DNA from: Secundilactobacillus folii
Lineage (GTDB): Bacteria > Bacillota > Bacilli > Lactobacillales > Lactobacillaceae
Length of the DNA: 64,000 bases
Direction of reading: 5' to 3'
NCBI RefSeq assembly: GCF_009720675.1
Contig: NZ_WNJO01000011.1
Coordinates: forward strand, 1 to 64,000
Shown here: positions 63,585 to 64,000 of the stretch, one piece after another
Layout of the letters: each line of letters opens with the position of its first letter
Numbering within the stretch: position 1 is the first letter of the stretch
Notes under the pieces: generated by a model
Seen by the model: the letters and a program-made list of their open reading frames with translations, nothing else
What the model was told of the DNA's origin: nothing
Databases searched by the model: none
Program-made: the position numbers and the translations under genes

Positions 63585-63613
63585 AAAAAAGCCAGCTAGA
63601 CGATCTAGCTGGC
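63585..63613 (-). terminator. Attenuator terminator of the aro leader
   Basis: On the minus strand GCCAGCTAGA-TCG-TCTAGCTGGC (10-bp perfect stem) is followed by TTTTTT, about 27 bases before the chorismate mutase start. It is too near the gene to serve an upstream unit and fits a regulated terminator. Confidence 0.85.
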
Positions 63614-63644
63614 TCTCATTTGACCCTTTACGGCATCAATAACG

Positions 63645-63674
63645 GTCCAGCTAGGACTTTCACGTCTAGCTGGC
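63645..63674 (-). promoter_or_regulatory. Alternative (anti)terminator stem region of the aro leader
   Basis: Minus-strand segments GCCAGCTAGAC (63674-63664) and TCCTAGCTGG (63656-63647) pair with each other. The second can instead pair with GCCAGCTAGA of the downstream terminator (63613-63604), blocking it. A further stem GCGTCCGCA ... TGCGGACGC (about 63743-63719) begins at the leader stop codon and also contains AGCTAG. Confidence 0.7.
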
Positions 63675-63743
63675 ACGACAAATTGACGGCATGCTTTAGA
63701 CGCGAACGCGAGTGTGCTTGCGTCCGCATTCTAGCTGCGGACG

Positions 63744-63800
63744 CTAACTAAAGTAATAGCCGTTCCAATACGCATTAGCCTGTGTCAATTTTGTCGTCAT
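63744..63800 (-). CDS. Aromatic-residue leader peptide of the aro operon (18 aa)
   Basis: The frame MTTKLTQANAYWNGYYFS starts at ATG 63800 with AAGGGA about 10 bases upstream and ends at TAG 63744. Five of its last eight residues are Tyr, Trp, Tyr, Tyr and Phe, precisely the amino acids whose pathway the operon serves. Stalling of a ribosome at these codons would free the downstream segments to refold and prevent termination at 63585. The peptide likely has no function beyond translation. Confidence 0.8.
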   Translation of the reverse strand: MTTKLTQANAYWNGYYFS

Positions 63801-63835
63801 CGTGATTGGTTCCCTTCTCGATTTGAATTGCTCTC

Positions 63836-63864
63836 ATTAAAACATATTGAGAATTATTCGTCAA
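63836..63864 (-). promoter_or_regulatory. Promoter of the aro operon
   Basis: On the minus strand TTGACG (63864-63859), a 17-base spacer and TTTAAT (63841-63836). The predicted start is near 63829, giving a leader RNA of about 245 nt to the terminator. Confidence 0.75.
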
Positions 63865-64000
63865 TACTAATTTTCCCTTAATTCATTGATTTGCTAAATA
63901 CAGTGCCAATAATCTGGCAACACTTTTTCATGATTTAGTTCACAAAAGCGTGTTTCACCATATAGCTGCCGGCGAACGGTTCCAAAAACAAACTAAACCA

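Noticed and set aside
63585-63864. T-box riboswitch in the aro leader
   Set aside because: No recognisable T-box sequence (GGGTGGTACCGCG-like) or specifier loop layout was found, and a leader peptide plus repeated complementary stems explains the region better.

Overview
The window comes from a low-to-mid GC Gram-positive bacterium, most likely a heterofermentative member of the Lactobacillaceae. The evidence is a xylulose-5-phosphate/fructose-6-phosphate phosphoketolase, a bifunctional AdhE, a 1,3-propanediol-type iron alcohol dehydrogenase, CIRCE-controlled small heat-shock genes, CcpA-type cre sites, strong GGAGG ribosome sites and many small secreted proteins of unknown function. A Secundilactobacillus- or Lentilactobacillus-like genus fits, but this is inference; no rRNA or tRNA gene is present to settle it.

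Layout. 1-10 kb is an accessory stretch: secreted proteins (one cut by the window edge, one frameshifted in its signal peptide, one probably 5'-truncated), a serine recombinase and its broken duplicate flanking a short-chain dehydrogenase, a small locus with the architecture of a type I toxin-antitoxin pair (about 4913-5279), an HxlR regulator divergent from a quinone-reductase-like oxidoreductase, and an IS30-family element whose transposase carries an amber stop. 10-20 kb holds phosphoketolase with a GntR regulator, a YbaK-type deacylase, an HD hydrolase, aroD, a ribokinase and a large membrane-anchored protein of unknown role. 20-29 kb has an orphan NarL/LuxR response regulator, an XRE-TPR regulator, the dihydropyrimidine dehydrogenase pair preT-preA with a DUF1097 membrane protein, and adhE. 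29-35 kb has a DUF1836 regulator, a P-type ATPase, an aldo/keto reductase, an IS1182-like deletion remnant and two tandem hsp20 genes with CIRCE operators.

35-42.3 kb is a pentose/deoxypentose island: deoC, a DUF4432 epimerase-like gene and a PfkB kinase on one strand, a second ribokinase and a LacI regulator, then rbsD and a FucP-type permease on the other. Its content resembles the deoQKPX deoxyribose loci of enterobacteria merged with a ribose operon. 42.5-50.8 kb carries a TSUP permease, an array of long hairpin repeats, dhaT, a flavocytochrome-c-type reductase, a CNNM/CBS protein and a menA-type prenyltransferase. 51-58 kb has a MocR regulator divergent from a LysE exporter, a TetR regulator, nrdI, a nitroreductase, an oxidoreductase-MFS pair and a secreted Ig-like protein. 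59-64 kb is an aromatic amino acid operon on the minus strand (chorismate mutase, aroC, aroA, tyrA, aroK and a small unknown gene).

The most striking item is the leader of the aro operon. A consensus promoter is followed by an 18-codon leader peptide ending Tyr-Trp-Asn-Gly-Tyr-Tyr-Phe-Ser, then four segments of one repeated complementary motif that can form either paired hairpins with a terminator or a competing antiterminator. This is the layout of ribosome-mediated attenuation sensing aromatic amino acids. Next in interest are the type I toxin-antitoxin-like locus and two unrelated tandem repeat arrays (14.3 and 43.4 kb), each between convergent genes and each capped by an extended hairpin.
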